Of a DNA stretch of 64,000 nucleotides, positions 34,724 through 43,153 are shown piece by piece. Positions within the stretch are counted from its first letter, which is position 1, and the number at the start of each line of letters is the position of its first letter. Both the position numbers and the translations under genes were made by a program. Source of the stretch: Citreimonas sp042096055 (GTDB lineage: Bacteria; Pseudomonadota; Alphaproteobacteria; Rhodobacterales; Rhodobacteraceae); contig NZ_JBELMH010000006.1 of NCBI RefSeq assembly GCF_042096055.1, positions 9,766 through 73,765 on the forward strand. Reading direction: 5' to 3'. The notes beneath the pieces were generated by a model that was not told the DNA's origin, did not search any database, and saw nothing but the letters and a program-made list of their open reading frames with translations.

Positions 34724-35422
34724 TCAGGCCAATCGCTCAACCAAGGCGGGTAAATCGGCCAGCGTGTCGATTTCGTGGAACTTTTCGCTGACCGGCGCGT
34801 CGGCTTTCTCCAGCGCCCAGCCGAGGTCGTGCGGCACGAAGACCCCGTGACCGCCCGCCGCGACCGCCGGCACCACGTCGGATTTCATCGAATTGCCCAC
34901 CATCATCGCCGCCGCGACCCCGCCGGGCAGCGCGCCGAAGATGCGGGCGTAGGTCTCGGGGCGCTTGTCCGAGACGATCTCGACCGCGTCGAACAGCTCT
35001 CCCAGCCCGGACTGGGCCAGCTTGCGCTCCTGATGCAGAAGGTCGCCCTTGGTGATCAGAACCACGCGATGATCGCCCGCCACTGCCTCGACCGCCTCGC
35101 GGGCGTGGGGCAGCAGTTCGATCGGGTGGTCGAGCATCTCGCGCCCGGCGGCGAGCAGGTCCGATATGACGGACGCCGGTACGCGCCCGTCGGTGACTTC
35201 GATCGCGGTCTCGATCATCGACAGCACGAAGCCCTTCACGCCGAACCCGTAATGGCCGATGTTGCGCCGCTCGGCTGCCAGCAGCCGGGTCTCGAGGTCG
35301 TGCCCCTCGACATGGTCGGCCAGCAGCGCGGCGAATCGATCCTGCGTCAGCTTGAAGAATTTCTCGTTGTGCCAAAGGGTATCGTCGGCATCGAATCCGA
35401 TTGTCGTCAAGTTTCGCGCCAT
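34724..35422 (-). CDS. HAD family hydrolase
   Basis: 232 residues of the haloacid dehalogenase superfamily. Motif I is GFDADDTLWHNE (nucleophile Asp11, acid Asp13). Motif II is VLITKGD, motif III is near SDKRPETYARIF, and motif IV is VGNSMKSDVVPAVAAG. A helical C1 cap lies between I and II. It probably acts as a phosphatase; substrate unknown. GGGAAGAA stands before the ATG. Divergent from clpS. Confidence 0.9.
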   Translation of the reverse strand: MARNLTTIGFDADDTLWHNEKFFKLTQDRFAALLADHVEGHDLETRLLAAERRNIGHYGFGVKGFVLSMIETAIEVTDGRVPASVISDLLAAGREMLDHPIELLPHAREAVEAVAGDHRVVLITKGDLLHQERKLAQSGLGELFDAVEIVSDKRPETYARIFGALPGGVAAAMMVGNSMKSDVVPAVAAGGHGVFVPHDLGWALEKADAPVSEKFHEIDTLADLPALVERLA

Positions 35423-35559
35423 TTCTTCCCGCCTCGCCGGTGATGCCCCCCTTTTCGCACTGCGCCCACAGGTTATATAGGGGTTCCGGAACCACCATCA
35501 TCCGGCCGGGACATTTCCACGGCCGCACAGCCGCCACCGGGCAAAGACGAAGGCAAGGC

Positions 35560-35916
35560 ATGGACGCGACCCGCACGACGATGGCCAAGATGGCCGGCAC
35601 GCCCACGCCGGGCGATCCGGGTGACGCCACCGGTGTGGCCGTCGACACCCGGCCCAAGACGAAACGCCCGCCTCTCTACAAGGTGCTGCTGCTGAACGAC
35701 GACTACACCCCGATGGAGTTCGTCGTGCACGTGCTCGAGCGGTTCTTCGGCATGACCCACGCCCAGGCGTTCGAGGTGATGCTGACCGTGCACAAGAAGG
35801 GCGTTGCGGTCGTCGGCGTGTTCAGTCACGAGATCGCCGAGACCAAGGTCGGCCAGGTGATGGACTTCGCCCGCCGGCACCAGCACCCGCTGCAATGCAC
35901 GATGGAAAAGGAATAG
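35560..35916 (+). CDS. clpS: ATP-dependent Clp protease adapter ClpS
   Basis: 118 residues. The core PPLYKVLLLNDDYTPMEFVV (residues 38-57) and MTHAQAFEVMLTVHKKGVAVVG form the N-degron-binding pocket and the ClpA-binding face. It delivers N-end-rule substrates to ClpAP. The N-terminal ~35 residues are flexible. ATG at 35560 has GAAGG upstream, and one at 35581 is possible. No clpA follows. An AT-rich TATATA lies at 35474-35479 and may be part of its promoter. Confidence 0.96.
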   Translation: MDATRTTMAKMAGTPTPGDPGDATGVAVDTRPKTKRPPLYKVLLLNDDYTPMEFVVHVLERFFGMTHAQAFEVMLTVHKKGVAVVGVFSHEIAETKVGQVMDFARRHQHPLQCTMEKE

Positions 35917-35932
35917 GCGCCGCGCGCCGCCC

Positions 35933-36973
35933 ATGTCCAACCCCGACCGCCAGACCGCCGACCGGCTGAGCCATGCGATGGCCGCCGGGTTGAGCCTGCC
36001 GCCCGAGCGGCGCATCGCGCTCTTCGCCCCGCCGATCGAATCCCCCCTGCCGCCCGTCGAGCCCGAACGCTGCACCATCGTGCAGCCGGTGAAGCCCGAC
36101 CACGACCTGTGGCGCGACCGCGGTATGGCCGTCGAGACCGCGCTGGACGGCACCTTCGCCGCCAGCATCGTCACCCTGCCCCGCGCCCGCGACCTGGCGC
36201 AGGACCGCATCGCCCGCGCCGAGGCCGCCACGCCCGGCGGGCTGGTGGTGGTCGAGGGCGCCAAGACCGACGGGGTCGAGGCGATCGTGAAGGCGCTGGG
36301 ACAGGAACTGGGCGAGGCGCTGCACGGCCCCGTCTCGAAGGCGCACGGCAAGGTCGTGTGGTTCGAGGCCTCGGACAAGCTGGCGCACTGGATCCGCCCC
36401 GACATGGAAGCGAACGCCGGGGGCGACATGACCGCGCCGGGCATCTTCTCGGCCGATGGCGCGGATGCGGGATCGCGGGCGCTGGTCGAGGCGCTGCCCG
36501 CAAAGCTGCCCGACCGCGTGGCCGACCTGGGCGCCGGCTGGGGATGGCTCGCGCGCGAGATCCTGGCCCGCGGGGTGTCCGAGCTTCACCTCGTCGAGGC
36601 GGACCTGCGCGCGCTCGACTGCGCGCGGGCCAACATCGACGATCCGCGTGCGCAGTTCCACTGGGCCGACGCCACCGCGTGGGAGCCCGAGACCCCGCTG
36701 GAGGGCGTGGTGATGAACCCGCCGTTCCATGCCGGGCGCAAGGGCGATCCGTCCATCGGCAAGGCGTTCATCGCCGCCGCCGCGCGGATGCTGGGACCGC
36801 GCGGGCAGCTTTGGCTGGTCGCCAACCGGCACCTGCCCTACGAGCCGGCCCTGACGGCCGCGTTCCGCGACACCACCGAGCTGGGCGGAGACGCCCGGTT
36901 CAAGATCCTGCACGCAGCCCGGCCGATCCCGGCCGGGCGCGGCCGGACCACCGGGACAACAGGCCGAGGCTGA
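35933..36973 (+). CDS. RsmC-like class I methyltransferase (16S rRNA guanine-N2)
   Basis: 346 residues with the two-domain layout of RsmC/RlmG. A degenerate N-terminal methyltransferase-like half is followed by a catalytic half with DRVADLGAGWGWLAREILARG (SAM site) and MNPPFHAGRKGD (NPPF from residue 262). E. coli RsmC methylates G1207 of 16S rRNA. The family is secure, the exact target base less so. It starts 16 bp after clpS and is followed directly by an SDR gene (1 bp gap). Confidence 0.87.
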   Translation: MSNPDRQTADRLSHAMAAGLSLPPERRIALFAPPIESPLPPVEPERCTIVQPVKPDHDLWRDRGMAVETALDGTFAASIVTLPRARDLAQDRIARAEAATPGGLVVVEGAKTDGVEAIVKALGQELGEALHGPVSKAHGKVVWFEASDKLAHWIRPDMEANAGGDMTAPGIFSADGADAGSRALVEALPAKLPDRVADLGAGWGWLAREILARGVSELHLVEADLRALDCARANIDDPRAQFHWADATAWEPETPLEGVVMNPPFHAGRKGDPSIGKAFIAAAARMLGPRGQLWLVANRHLPYEPALTAAFRDTTELGGDARFKILHAARPIPAGRGRTTGTTGRG

Positions 36974-36974
36974 G

Positions 36975-37775
36975 ATGAGCTTTTCCGTAGAAGGCAAGAC
37001 CGCGATCGTCACCGGCGCGGCCAACGGCGTCGGGCTGGCCATCGCGCGGCACTTCGCCGCCAAAGGCGCCAACGTCATGTTCGCCGACATCGACGAGGAC
37101 CGCCTGATCAAGGAATGCGGCGAGCGCGAGGACGGCGACGCGATGCGCTACTTCGCCGGCGACCTGCGCGAGCGGCTGACCATGGCGAACCTGCTGTCGG
37201 CCACGCTGGACGCGTTCGACCGGGTCGACATCCTCGTCAACGGGTCGCGGCAGATGCTGACCTCGGACGCGCTGGACCTCGACGACACCTCGATCGAGCT
37301 GATGCTGTCGCAGAACATGATGACCGCCCTGCGGCTGAGCCAGCTGGTCGCCAAGCGCATGATCAAGCAGGCCGAGGGGCAGGAGGGCGGCCAGGTGGGC
37401 GCCATCGTCAACCTGTCCTCGATCGCGGCGCGGCGCACGCATCCGTCGCTGCTGGGCTACTCGATCTCCTGCGCGGCGATGGACCAGATGACGCGCGGCA
37501 TGGCCGTGGCGCTGGCGCCCGAGCGGATCCGCGTGAACGCGGTGGCCTTCGGGTCGGTCATGTCGACCAGCCTAAAGGACACGCTGCGCGACAACCGAGA
37601 CTACCGGTCCGACATCGAGGATCACACGCCGCTGGGCCGCATCGCGGGTCCGGGCGAGCTGGCCGAGGCGGTGCAGTTCCTGACCTCGGAAAGCGCGGGT
37701 TTCATGACGGGGCAGATCATCACCGTCGACGGCGGCCGCACGCTGGTCGACCCGGTGGCGGCACCGGCGCACTAG
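36975..37775 (+). CDS. SDR family protein with altered active site (YxxxC)
   Basis: 266 residues, Rossmann fold with the cofactor motif GAANGVG (14-20), catalytic-type Ser149 and Tyr162. In the YxxxK motif the lysine is replaced by Cys166 (YSISC), and the usual NNAG is NGSR (89-92). Classical SDR oxidoreductases need the lysine to bind cofactor and lower the tyrosine pKa, so activity may be changed or lost. The C-terminus GQIITVDGGRTL is canonical. Its ATG follows the rsmC-like stop by one base. Confidence 0.88.
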   Translation: MSFSVEGKTAIVTGAANGVGLAIARHFAAKGANVMFADIDEDRLIKECGEREDGDAMRYFAGDLRERLTMANLLSATLDAFDRVDILVNGSRQMLTSDALDLDDTSIELMLSQNMMTALRLSQLVAKRMIKQAEGQEGGQVGAIVNLSSIAARRTHPSLLGYSISCAAMDQMTRGMAVALAPERIRVNAVAFGSVMSTSLKDTLRDNRDYRSDIEDHTPLGRIAGPGELAEAVQFLTSESAGFMTGQIITVDGGRTLVDPVAAPAH

Positions 37776-37856
37776 TCGACGGCAGCGGGACGGCGCGCCG
37801 CGTTGCGATGCGCGCCGGCTGCATCTAGGGTGTCGCCGAACAGCAGGGTTGCCCAC

Positions 37857-38747
37857 ATGAAAGACGTCTTCGACAGCGAGAAAGCCCGCGCGGCGGCCTG
37901 GTTCCGCGCGTTGCGCGACCAGATCGTGGCGGCGTTCGAGGGGCTGGAGGACAGCCACGACACCGGGCCCTTCGCCGACGCCGAACCGGGCCGGTTCGAG
38001 GTGACGCGCACCAGCCGGACGTCGGACGACGGCTCGGACGCGGGCGGCGGGCTGATGAGCGTGATGCGCGGCGGCCGGGTCTTCGAGAAGGTCGGCGTCA
38101 ACGTCTCCGAGGTCTACGGCACGCTGGGCGAGGCGGCGCAGAAGGCGATGGCCGCGCGCGGCATCCCGGGCATGGACAGCGATCCGCGCTTCTGGGCGTC
38201 CGGCATCAGCCTGGTGGCCCACATGCAGAACCCGCATTGCCCGGCGGTGCACATGAACACGCGGATGTTCTGGACACCGCATGCCTGGTGGTTCGGCGGC
38301 GGGTCGGACCTGAACCCGTGCCTCGAGTACGACGAGGACACGGCGCATTTCCACGCCACCCAGAAGGCGCACCTGGATCCGCACGGCGCGGATCACTACC
38401 CGAGGCTCAAGGCCTGGGCGGACGAGTATTTCTACATCCCCCACCGGAAGCGGGCGCGCGGCGTCGGCGGCATCTTCATGGACGACCGCAACTCGGGCGA
38501 CTGGGAGGCGGATTTTGCGCTGACGCAGGATATCGGCCGGGCCTTCCTGCCGGCCTACCTGCCGCTGGTCGAGAAGCGGCGCGTTCAGGATTTCACCGAG
38601 GCCGACAAGGACGCGCAGCTGGTCCACCGGGGTCTCTATGCCGAGTACAACCTGGTCTACGACCGGGGGACCAAGTTCGGGCTGGCCACGGGGCACGACG
38701 CCAACGCCGTGCTGATGAGCCTGCCGCCGCTGGCCAAGTGGGCCTGA
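37857..38747 (+). CDS. hemF: Oxygen-dependent coproporphyrinogen III oxidase
   Basis: 296 residues. The aerobic HemF enzyme turns coproporphyrinogen III into protoporphyrinogen IX. Conserved blocks include GVNVSEVYG, NPHCPAVHMNTRMF, WWFGGGSDLNP and RGVGGIFMDD. Start at 37857 (MKDVFDSEK). The 54 bases of open frame before it carry no family sequence. The 3' region holds two different repeats before the convergent pseudouridine synthase gene. Confidence 0.98.
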   Translation: MKDVFDSEKARAAAWFRALRDQIVAAFEGLEDSHDTGPFADAEPGRFEVTRTSRTSDDGSDAGGGLMSVMRGGRVFEKVGVNVSEVYGTLGEAAQKAMAARGIPGMDSDPRFWASGISLVAHMQNPHCPAVHMNTRMFWTPHAWWFGGGSDLNPCLEYDEDTAHFHATQKAHLDPHGADHYPRLKAWADEYFYIPHRKRARGVGGIFMDDRNSGDWEADFALTQDIGRAFLPAYLPLVEKRRVQDFTEADKDAQLVHRGLYAEYNLVYDRGTKFGLATGHDANAVLMSLPPLAKWA

Positions 38748-38760
38748 GGACCGAATGCGC

Positions 38761-38835
38761 GTGTCCCACGATGGGACATCCCTGCGCCCTAGAGAAATCA
38801 ATGGCTTGCAGAGACGGATTCACAAAGCGTTAGGA
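38761..38835 (+). repeat. 75-bp intergenic repeat, copy B
   Basis: Second copy of the 75-bp element, in the same orientation as 25455-25529. It keeps the perfect TGTCCCA-CGA-TGGGACA palindrome (38762-38778) and the central identical stretch, but its right-hand inverted repeat is broken. It starts 13 bp after the hemF stop. Confidence 0.8.
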
Positions 38836-38884
38836 TCCGGAGCGGGGGTGGAGCCTCCGTCGGGCCGGGTGCCGGTGCGCAGAA

Positions 38885-38921
38885 GGGGGCCTCCGGCGGG
38901 GATATTTGCGGACCAACGAAG
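38885..38921. repeat. GC-rich REP-like element with GGGATATT...GACCAA...GAAG tail
   Basis: Sequence GGGGGC-CTCCGGCG-GGGATATTTGCGGACCAACGAAG in the convergent gap of hemF and the rluE-like gene. It shares its tail (GGGATATT, GACCAA, GAAG) with the element at 62046-62105, which also lies between convergent genes. Confidence 0.55.
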
Positions 38922-38961
38922 CCTGCGGGGCGGGGAGGTGTCGGGCGTGGGCGATGTGGGC

Positions 38962-39507
38962 TCAGGCGTCGCGCCACGCGCCGGGGGCGAGGCCGTCGAG
39001 GGTCCAGTCGCCCACGGACCAGCGCACCAGCCGCAGGCAGGGCAGGCCCACATGCGCCACCATGCGGCGCACCTGCCGGTTGCGGCCCTCGGTGATGGTC
39101 AGTCGCAGCCAGGCGTCGGGCACGGACTTGCGGTAGCGCACCGGCGGGTCGCGGGGCCAGAGGTCGGGCGGGGCGATCGCCTCGGCCTGCGCGGGGCGCG
39201 TCGGGCCGTCCTTGAGCGTGACGCCGTCGCGCAGCGCGGCGAGTTGCGCGTCGGTGGGCGTGCCCTCGACCATCACGAGGTAGGTCTTGGGGCGCTTGAA
39301 CCTGGGCGAGGCGATGCGCGCCTGCAGCTTGCCGTCGTCGGTGAGGATCATCAGCCCTTCGGAATCGCGGTCGAGGCGGCCGGCGGGGTAGACGCCCGGC
39401 ACGTCGATGTAATCCGACAGGGTGGCGCGCGGGCTGCCCTCGGTCCCGCGGTCGGTGAATTGCGACAGCACGTTCATCGGCTTGTTGAACAGGATCACGC
39501 GGGTCAT
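38962..39507 (-). CDS. RluE-type 23S rRNA pseudouridine synthase
   Basis: 181 residues, no S4 domain, as in RluE. It begins MTRVILFNKPMNVLSQFTDR. The catalytic Asp is in YPAGRLDRDSEGLMILTDDG, and the C-terminal motif is EGRNRQVRRMVAHVGLPCLRL. It makes pseudouridine in 23S rRNA (position 2457 in E. coli RluE). The ATG overlaps the tadA stop by 4 bp. Confidence 0.92.
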   Translation of the reverse strand: MTRVILFNKPMNVLSQFTDRGTEGSPRATLSDYIDVPGVYPAGRLDRDSEGLMILTDDGKLQARIASPRFKRPKTYLVMVEGTPTDAQLAALRDGVTLKDGPTRPAQAEAIAPPDLWPRDPPVRYRKSVPDAWLRLTITEGRNRQVRRMVAHVGLPCLRLVRWSVGDWTLDGLAPGAWRDA

Positions 39508-39959
39508 CGGGGCTGCCGGCGCTCGGCGAAGAAGGCGCGCAGCAGGGCGGCCGAAGGCTCGGCCGCGATGCCGTCGTAGATCTCGGGCGCGTGGTGGGCC
39601 TGGGGGTGGGCGAAGACGCGCGCGCCGTGGGCCACGCCGCCGGATTTCGGATCGGCCGCGCCGTAATAAAGCCGCCGGATGCGCGCGGCGGCGATGGCGG
39701 CGGCGCACATGGCGCACGGCTCGAGCGTGACGTACAGGTCGAAGCCCGCCAGCCGTTCCTGCCCCAGTTCGGCGCAGGCGGCGCGGATCGCCAGCATCTC
39801 GGCATGGGCGGTGGGGTCGTTCAGCTCACGCGTGCGGTTTCCGGCGGCGGCCAGAATACCGGAAGGGCCGACCAGCACCGCGCCCACGGGTACCTCGCCG
39901 CGCGCGGCGGCGGCGCGGGCCTCGTCCAGCGCGCGGTCCATATGAGAGGTGAAGCCCAT
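39504..39959 (-). CDS. tadA: tRNA-specific adenosine deaminase
   Basis: 151 residues. The zinc site is formed by PTAHAEMLAIR (His with the proton-shuttling Glu) and TLEPCAMCAAAI. TadA makes inosine at the wobble base of tRNA-Arg(ACG). It starts at 39959 (MGFTSHMDRAL); a Met six codons later is also possible. Coupled to the rluE-like gene and divergent from the rluB-like gene, so three RNA-modification genes cluster here. Confidence 0.95.
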   Translation of the reverse strand: MGFTSHMDRALDEARAAAARGEVPVGAVLVGPSGILAAAGNRTRELNDPTAHAEMLAIRAACAELGQERLAGFDLYVTLEPCAMCAAAIAAARIRRLYYGAADPKSGGVAHGARVFAHPQAHHAPEIYDGIAAEPSAALLRAFFAERRQPR

Positions 39960-40035
39960 GCGCCCCCTATAGCGCCGGGGCCGGGCAATCCGAACCCCCT
40001 TCTTTCGGCCGCCCGGATGCTCTAAAGCGCGAAGG

Positions 40036-40893
40036 ATGACCGATACGCCCCCCAAGTCGTCGACGCCGAAACCGGCCCCGAAATCGCCGCCGGGCGACCG
40101 AATCGCCAAGGTGATCGCCCGCGCCGGCATCGCCTCGCGCCGCGAGGCCGAGCGGCTGGTCGAGGAAGGGCGCGTCACCGTCAACGGCAAGATCGTCGAC
40201 CGCGCCGCGCTGAACGTGACCGAGAAGGATACCGTCGCGGTGGACGGCAAGCCGCTGGACGCACCGGCCGCGCCGCGGCTGTGGCTGTACCACAAGCCCA
40301 CGGGGCTGGTGACCACGACGAAGGACGAACAGGGCCGGCCGACGATCTACGACGACCTGCCCGACGACCTGCCCCGCGTCATGAGCATCGGGCGGCTGGA
40401 CCTCAATTCCGAGGGGCTGCTGCTGCTGACCAACGACGGCGGCATCAAGCGGCGGCTCGAGCTGCCCTCGACCGGGTGGCTGCGGCGCTACCGGGTGCGG
40501 GTGAACGGCCGGCCGACGGACGCGATGCTCGAGCCCCTGCGCACCGGGCTGGTGGTCGACGGGCAGCGGTTCCAGCCGATGGTGGTGGCGATCGACCGCC
40601 AGCAGGGTGCCAACGCCTGGCTGACCGTGGGCCTGCGCGAGGGCAAGAACCGCGAGGTGCGCCGCGCGATGATCGATATCGGGCTGACGGTGAACCGGCT
40701 GATCCGGGTGTCCTACGGGCCGTTCCAGCTGGGCCAACTGAAATCGGGCGAGGTGCAGGAGGTGCGCGGCCGGGTGCTGCGCGACCAGCTGGGGCTGGAG
40801 CCCGAGAAGGACGACACCGGCACCGCGAAGGCGCGCAAGCCCGGGCCGCGCCGGCAGGTGACGCGGGCGCCGCGCAAGCCCCCGAAGCGTTAA
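40036..40893 (+). CDS. rluB: RluB/RsuA-type pseudouridine synthase with S4 domain
   Basis: 285 residues. A basic, proline-rich N-terminus leads to an S4 RNA-binding domain (RIAKVIARAGIASRREAERL, VTVNGKIVDRAALNV). The catalytic domain has MSIGRLDLNSEGLLLLTNDG and EGKNREVRRAMIDIGLTVNRL. A lysine/arginine-rich tail ends the protein. It resembles RluB, which acts on 23S rRNA U2605. Confidence 0.93.
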   Translation: MTDTPPKSSTPKPAPKSPPGDRIAKVIARAGIASRREAERLVEEGRVTVNGKIVDRAALNVTEKDTVAVDGKPLDAPAAPRLWLYHKPTGLVTTTKDEQGRPTIYDDLPDDLPRVMSIGRLDLNSEGLLLLTNDGGIKRRLELPSTGWLRRYRVRVNGRPTDAMLEPLRTGLVVDGQRFQPMVVAIDRQQGANAWLTVGLREGKNREVRRAMIDIGLTVNRLIRVSYGPFQLGQLKSGEVQEVRGRVLRDQLGLEPEKDDTGTAKARKPGPRRQVTRAPRKPPKR

Positions 40894-40967
40894 GGCCGCG
40901 TTAACAAACCCTTGTTTTGACCGGACCTTGCCCCGATTTCGCCCGGTTTCGCCGGAATCCTCGGGGC

Positions 40968-41156
40968 ATGGCTATCACGATCATCGCACTCAGCACGGCG
41001 CTCTTCTCTGGCTACCTGGTCCTGACCGGGCTACCGGGGGTCGTGCGCGACACCGCCCGGCTTGTCGCCGGCACGCTGGGCGCGCGGGACGGCCGTGCCT
41101 CGGGGCTGGCCTTCGCGGCGCTGTGGCTGATGATCTTCTCGCTGGGCATGGCATGA
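40968..41156 (+). CDS. Small two-helix membrane protein upstream of XpaC-like gene
   Basis: 62 residues (MAITIIALSTALFSGYLVLT... to the last helix AFAALWLMIFSLGMA), with two hydrophobic segments (about 2-18 and 43-60) and a short basic loop. No named family. Its stop overlaps the next gene by 4 bp (ATGA), which supports it as a real member of this operon. Confidence 0.65.
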   Translation: MAITIIALSTALFSGYLVLTGLPGVVRDTARLVAGTLGARDGRASGLAFAALWLMIFSLGMA

Positions 41157-41992
41157 AGGTGGGCGCGCTGTCCCTGCCGCGGCTGGCGCTGCGCTCCGAG
41201 GCGCGCAGCGACGCGGTGGTCGAGTCGCGGCTGGGCTGCCTGCTGCTGGCGGCGCTGCCGCTGGTGGTCTGGGCGCTGCACGGCTCGCGCCCGATGCAGC
41301 TGAGCGCGCTGATGCTGGCGGTTCTGCTGATCCTGGCGGTGCGGCTGATCGCGCGCGGCCAGCGGGTCGCCCGGGCCTATGCCGCCGCACGGGTGGCGGC
41401 GGCGCCGCGGATCCCGCGCAAGATCCTGGGCACCCTGCTGATCGGGTTCGTCACCTTCGCGCTGGCGCTGCACCGGTTCGACGCGGCGGGAATCGCGGCG
41501 TTGACGGGCCTGCTGGCCTGCGTGCTGTCGCTGGTCGCCTTCGGGCCGGACCCGCTGCGTGACAAGCGCGCCGCCGACGCCGCGGTCGACGAGGCCGAGG
41601 CCGCGCGCCGGCCGGTGCTGATCGCGCTCGAATCGGCGTTGGCGGATGCCGAGGCGCGGGTGATCTCGCTGGACGACAAGCTGCTGGCGCACGAGACGAC
41701 GGCCTTCGCCGACCACGTGGCAGCGACGCTGCACCGCGCCGCGCGGCAGGACCGGGGGCGAGTCGCCCGGATGCAGCCGCAGCTGGATCTTCTGATCGGG
41801 CGGCTGGCGGCCGAGGTCGCGCGCCTGGAAGAAGGCGATCGCGGCCCCTTCGCGGCGCGCCGCTACTGCGCCCGCCTGGCGCTGATGCGCGAGGCGGTCG
41901 ACGACTGGGTGTCCGAGGCGGCCGAGCACGCCGCGGGACCCGAATCGCCCGACGGACAGCACCGCCGCGGCGGAGCGACGCTGGCCGCCTGA
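41153..41992 (+). CDS. XpaC-like membrane protein (paralogue 1)
   Basis: 279 residues with two N-terminal helix pairs (about 29-62 and 84-125) and a coiled-coil-like cytoplasmic part. The block PRIPRKILGTLLIG ... FGPDPLRDKRAADAAVDEAEAARRP matches PALPRKML ... FGLDPMRDKG ... VVDEAEAH of the gene at 42199. It is therefore a divergent copy of the same XpaC (5-bromo-4-chloroindolyl phosphate hydrolysis) family. Despite the family name no phosphatase motif is seen. It overlaps the small membrane gene upstream. Confidence 0.72.
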   Translation: MKVGALSLPRLALRSEARSDAVVESRLGCLLLAALPLVVWALHGSRPMQLSALMLAVLLILAVRLIARGQRVARAYAAARVAAAPRIPRKILGTLLIGFVTFALALHRFDAAGIAALTGLLACVLSLVAFGPDPLRDKRAADAAVDEAEAARRPVLIALESALADAEARVISLDDKLLAHETTAFADHVAATLHRAARQDRGRVARMQPQLDLLIGRLAAEVARLEEGDRGPFAARRYCARLALMREAVDDWVSEAAEHAAGPESPDGQHRRGGATLAA

Positions 41993-42106
41993 AGCAGCCC
42001 GACGTGCGGCACGTCTGCATCGCGCGACCGCCGCGTGCCGGCGCCACTGGCAAGCGGGGCCGGGAATCCCTACGTTCAGGACGGTGACGCGTCCAGGGAG
42101 TCTCGG

Positions 42107-42196
42107 GTGTCCGGCAAGGGCCTACGCAAAACGACATACGTGCTGTTGATCCTGCTTCTGTTCGGCGTGACGTCGGGCGTGATCGGGGGGCTTTAG
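42107..42196 (+). CDS. 29-residue single-helix membrane microprotein
   Basis: GTG start at 42107 with AGGGAG six bases upstream, stop TAG at 42194-42196, 3 bp before the XpaC ATG. The product begins MSGKGLRKTTYVL, three basic residues followed by one hydrophobic helix ending VTSGVIGGL. Good ribosome-binding site, topology and placement support it, though it is very short. Confidence 0.55.
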   Translation: MSGKGLRKTTYVLLILLLFGVTSGVIGGL

Positions 42197-42198
42197 GC

Positions 42199-43077
42199 AT
42201 GGCGCGGCGCTACGGCGGCCGCCACAGCCCCGGCGGGGCGGACCCGGCGCAGTCCGGGCGCGTCGGCGTGCCGCCGCGCGTTGATCCGGTGGGCGCGCGG
42301 TCGAACGTGATGTTCCTGCCGCCTGTGGTGCTGGCCTTCACCTCGCTCGGCGCGGGTGCCGCGGGATTCGCCGCGGGGCTGGTCGGCGCAGGGGCGCTGC
42401 TGCTGGGCGCGTGGCTGTTGCGCGACGGGCTGCGCGCCGAGGCGGCCTACGCGCACCGCGCGATCGCCCGCCGCCCGGCGCTGCCGCGCAAGATGCTGGC
42501 GGCGGTGTCCTGCGGGCTGGGAACCGCGATCGCGGCCTGGACCTCGGACCCCGGGCTGGTGGCGCCGGTGCTGTTCGGCGCCTGCGCCACCGCGCTGCAC
42601 CTGGGCGCCTTCGGGCTGGACCCGATGCGCGACAAGGGGCTGGCCGGCGACACGCTGCACGGCAAGCGCGTCGCCCGCGTGGTGGACGAGGCCGAGGCGC
42701 ACCTGGCGGATCTGGCCGCCGCGGCGCGCAGCCTGGGCGACCGCGACATCGAGGCGCGGATCGAGCGGCTGGCCGCCACCGTGCGCGACATGATCCGGCA
42801 GGTGGAAAAGGACCCGCGCGACCTGACCGCCGCGCGGCGCTATCTGGGCGTCTACCTGATCGGCGCGCGCGACGCGGCGCAGAAATACGCCGCACTCGAC
42901 CCGCGCACCCGGGCGGGCGGCGCGCGCGACGATTTCCTGCGGTTGCTGACCGACCTCGAGGCGTCGTTCGGCAAGAAGACCCAGACCCTGCTGCTGGAGG
43001 ACACCACCGCGCTGGAGGTCGAGATCGACGTGCTGCGCGACCGGCTGCGGCGCGAGGGCGTCGCGATGGAACCATGA
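42199..43077 (+). CDS. XpaC family protein (5-bromo-4-chloroindolyl phosphate hydrolysis family)
   Basis: 292 residues. After a glycine/proline-rich start come two pairs of hydrophobic segments (about 35-75 and 95-140), then a long helical domain. It has the family marks RKMLAAVSCGLG and LGAFGLDPMRDKG. XpaC genes commonly sit directly before telA, as here (76-bp gap). The family's biochemical role is unresolved; a part in envelope stress or TelA function is inferred from this pairing. Confidence 0.82.
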   Translation: MARRYGGRHSPGGADPAQSGRVGVPPRVDPVGARSNVMFLPPVVLAFTSLGAGAAGFAAGLVGAGALLLGAWLLRDGLRAEAAYAHRAIARRPALPRKMLAAVSCGLGTAIAAWTSDPGLVAPVLFGACATALHLGAFGLDPMRDKGLAGDTLHGKRVARVVDEAEAHLADLAAAARSLGDRDIEARIERLAATVRDMIRQVEKDPRDLTAARRYLGVYLIGARDAAQKYAALDPRTRAGGARDDFLRLLTDLEASFGKKTQTLLLEDTTALEVEIDVLRDRLRREGVAMEP

Positions 43078-43153
43078 GGCGCCGCGCATGATCCGACCTA
43101 TGACACGCCCGCCGAAAAAGGCACACTCGCATTGCATCGCATGAGGTTTCCGC

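Noticed and set aside
35451..35479. Heat-shock promoter for clpS
   Set aside because: A TATATA -10-like element exists, but no CTTG-type -35 at suitable spacing was found.
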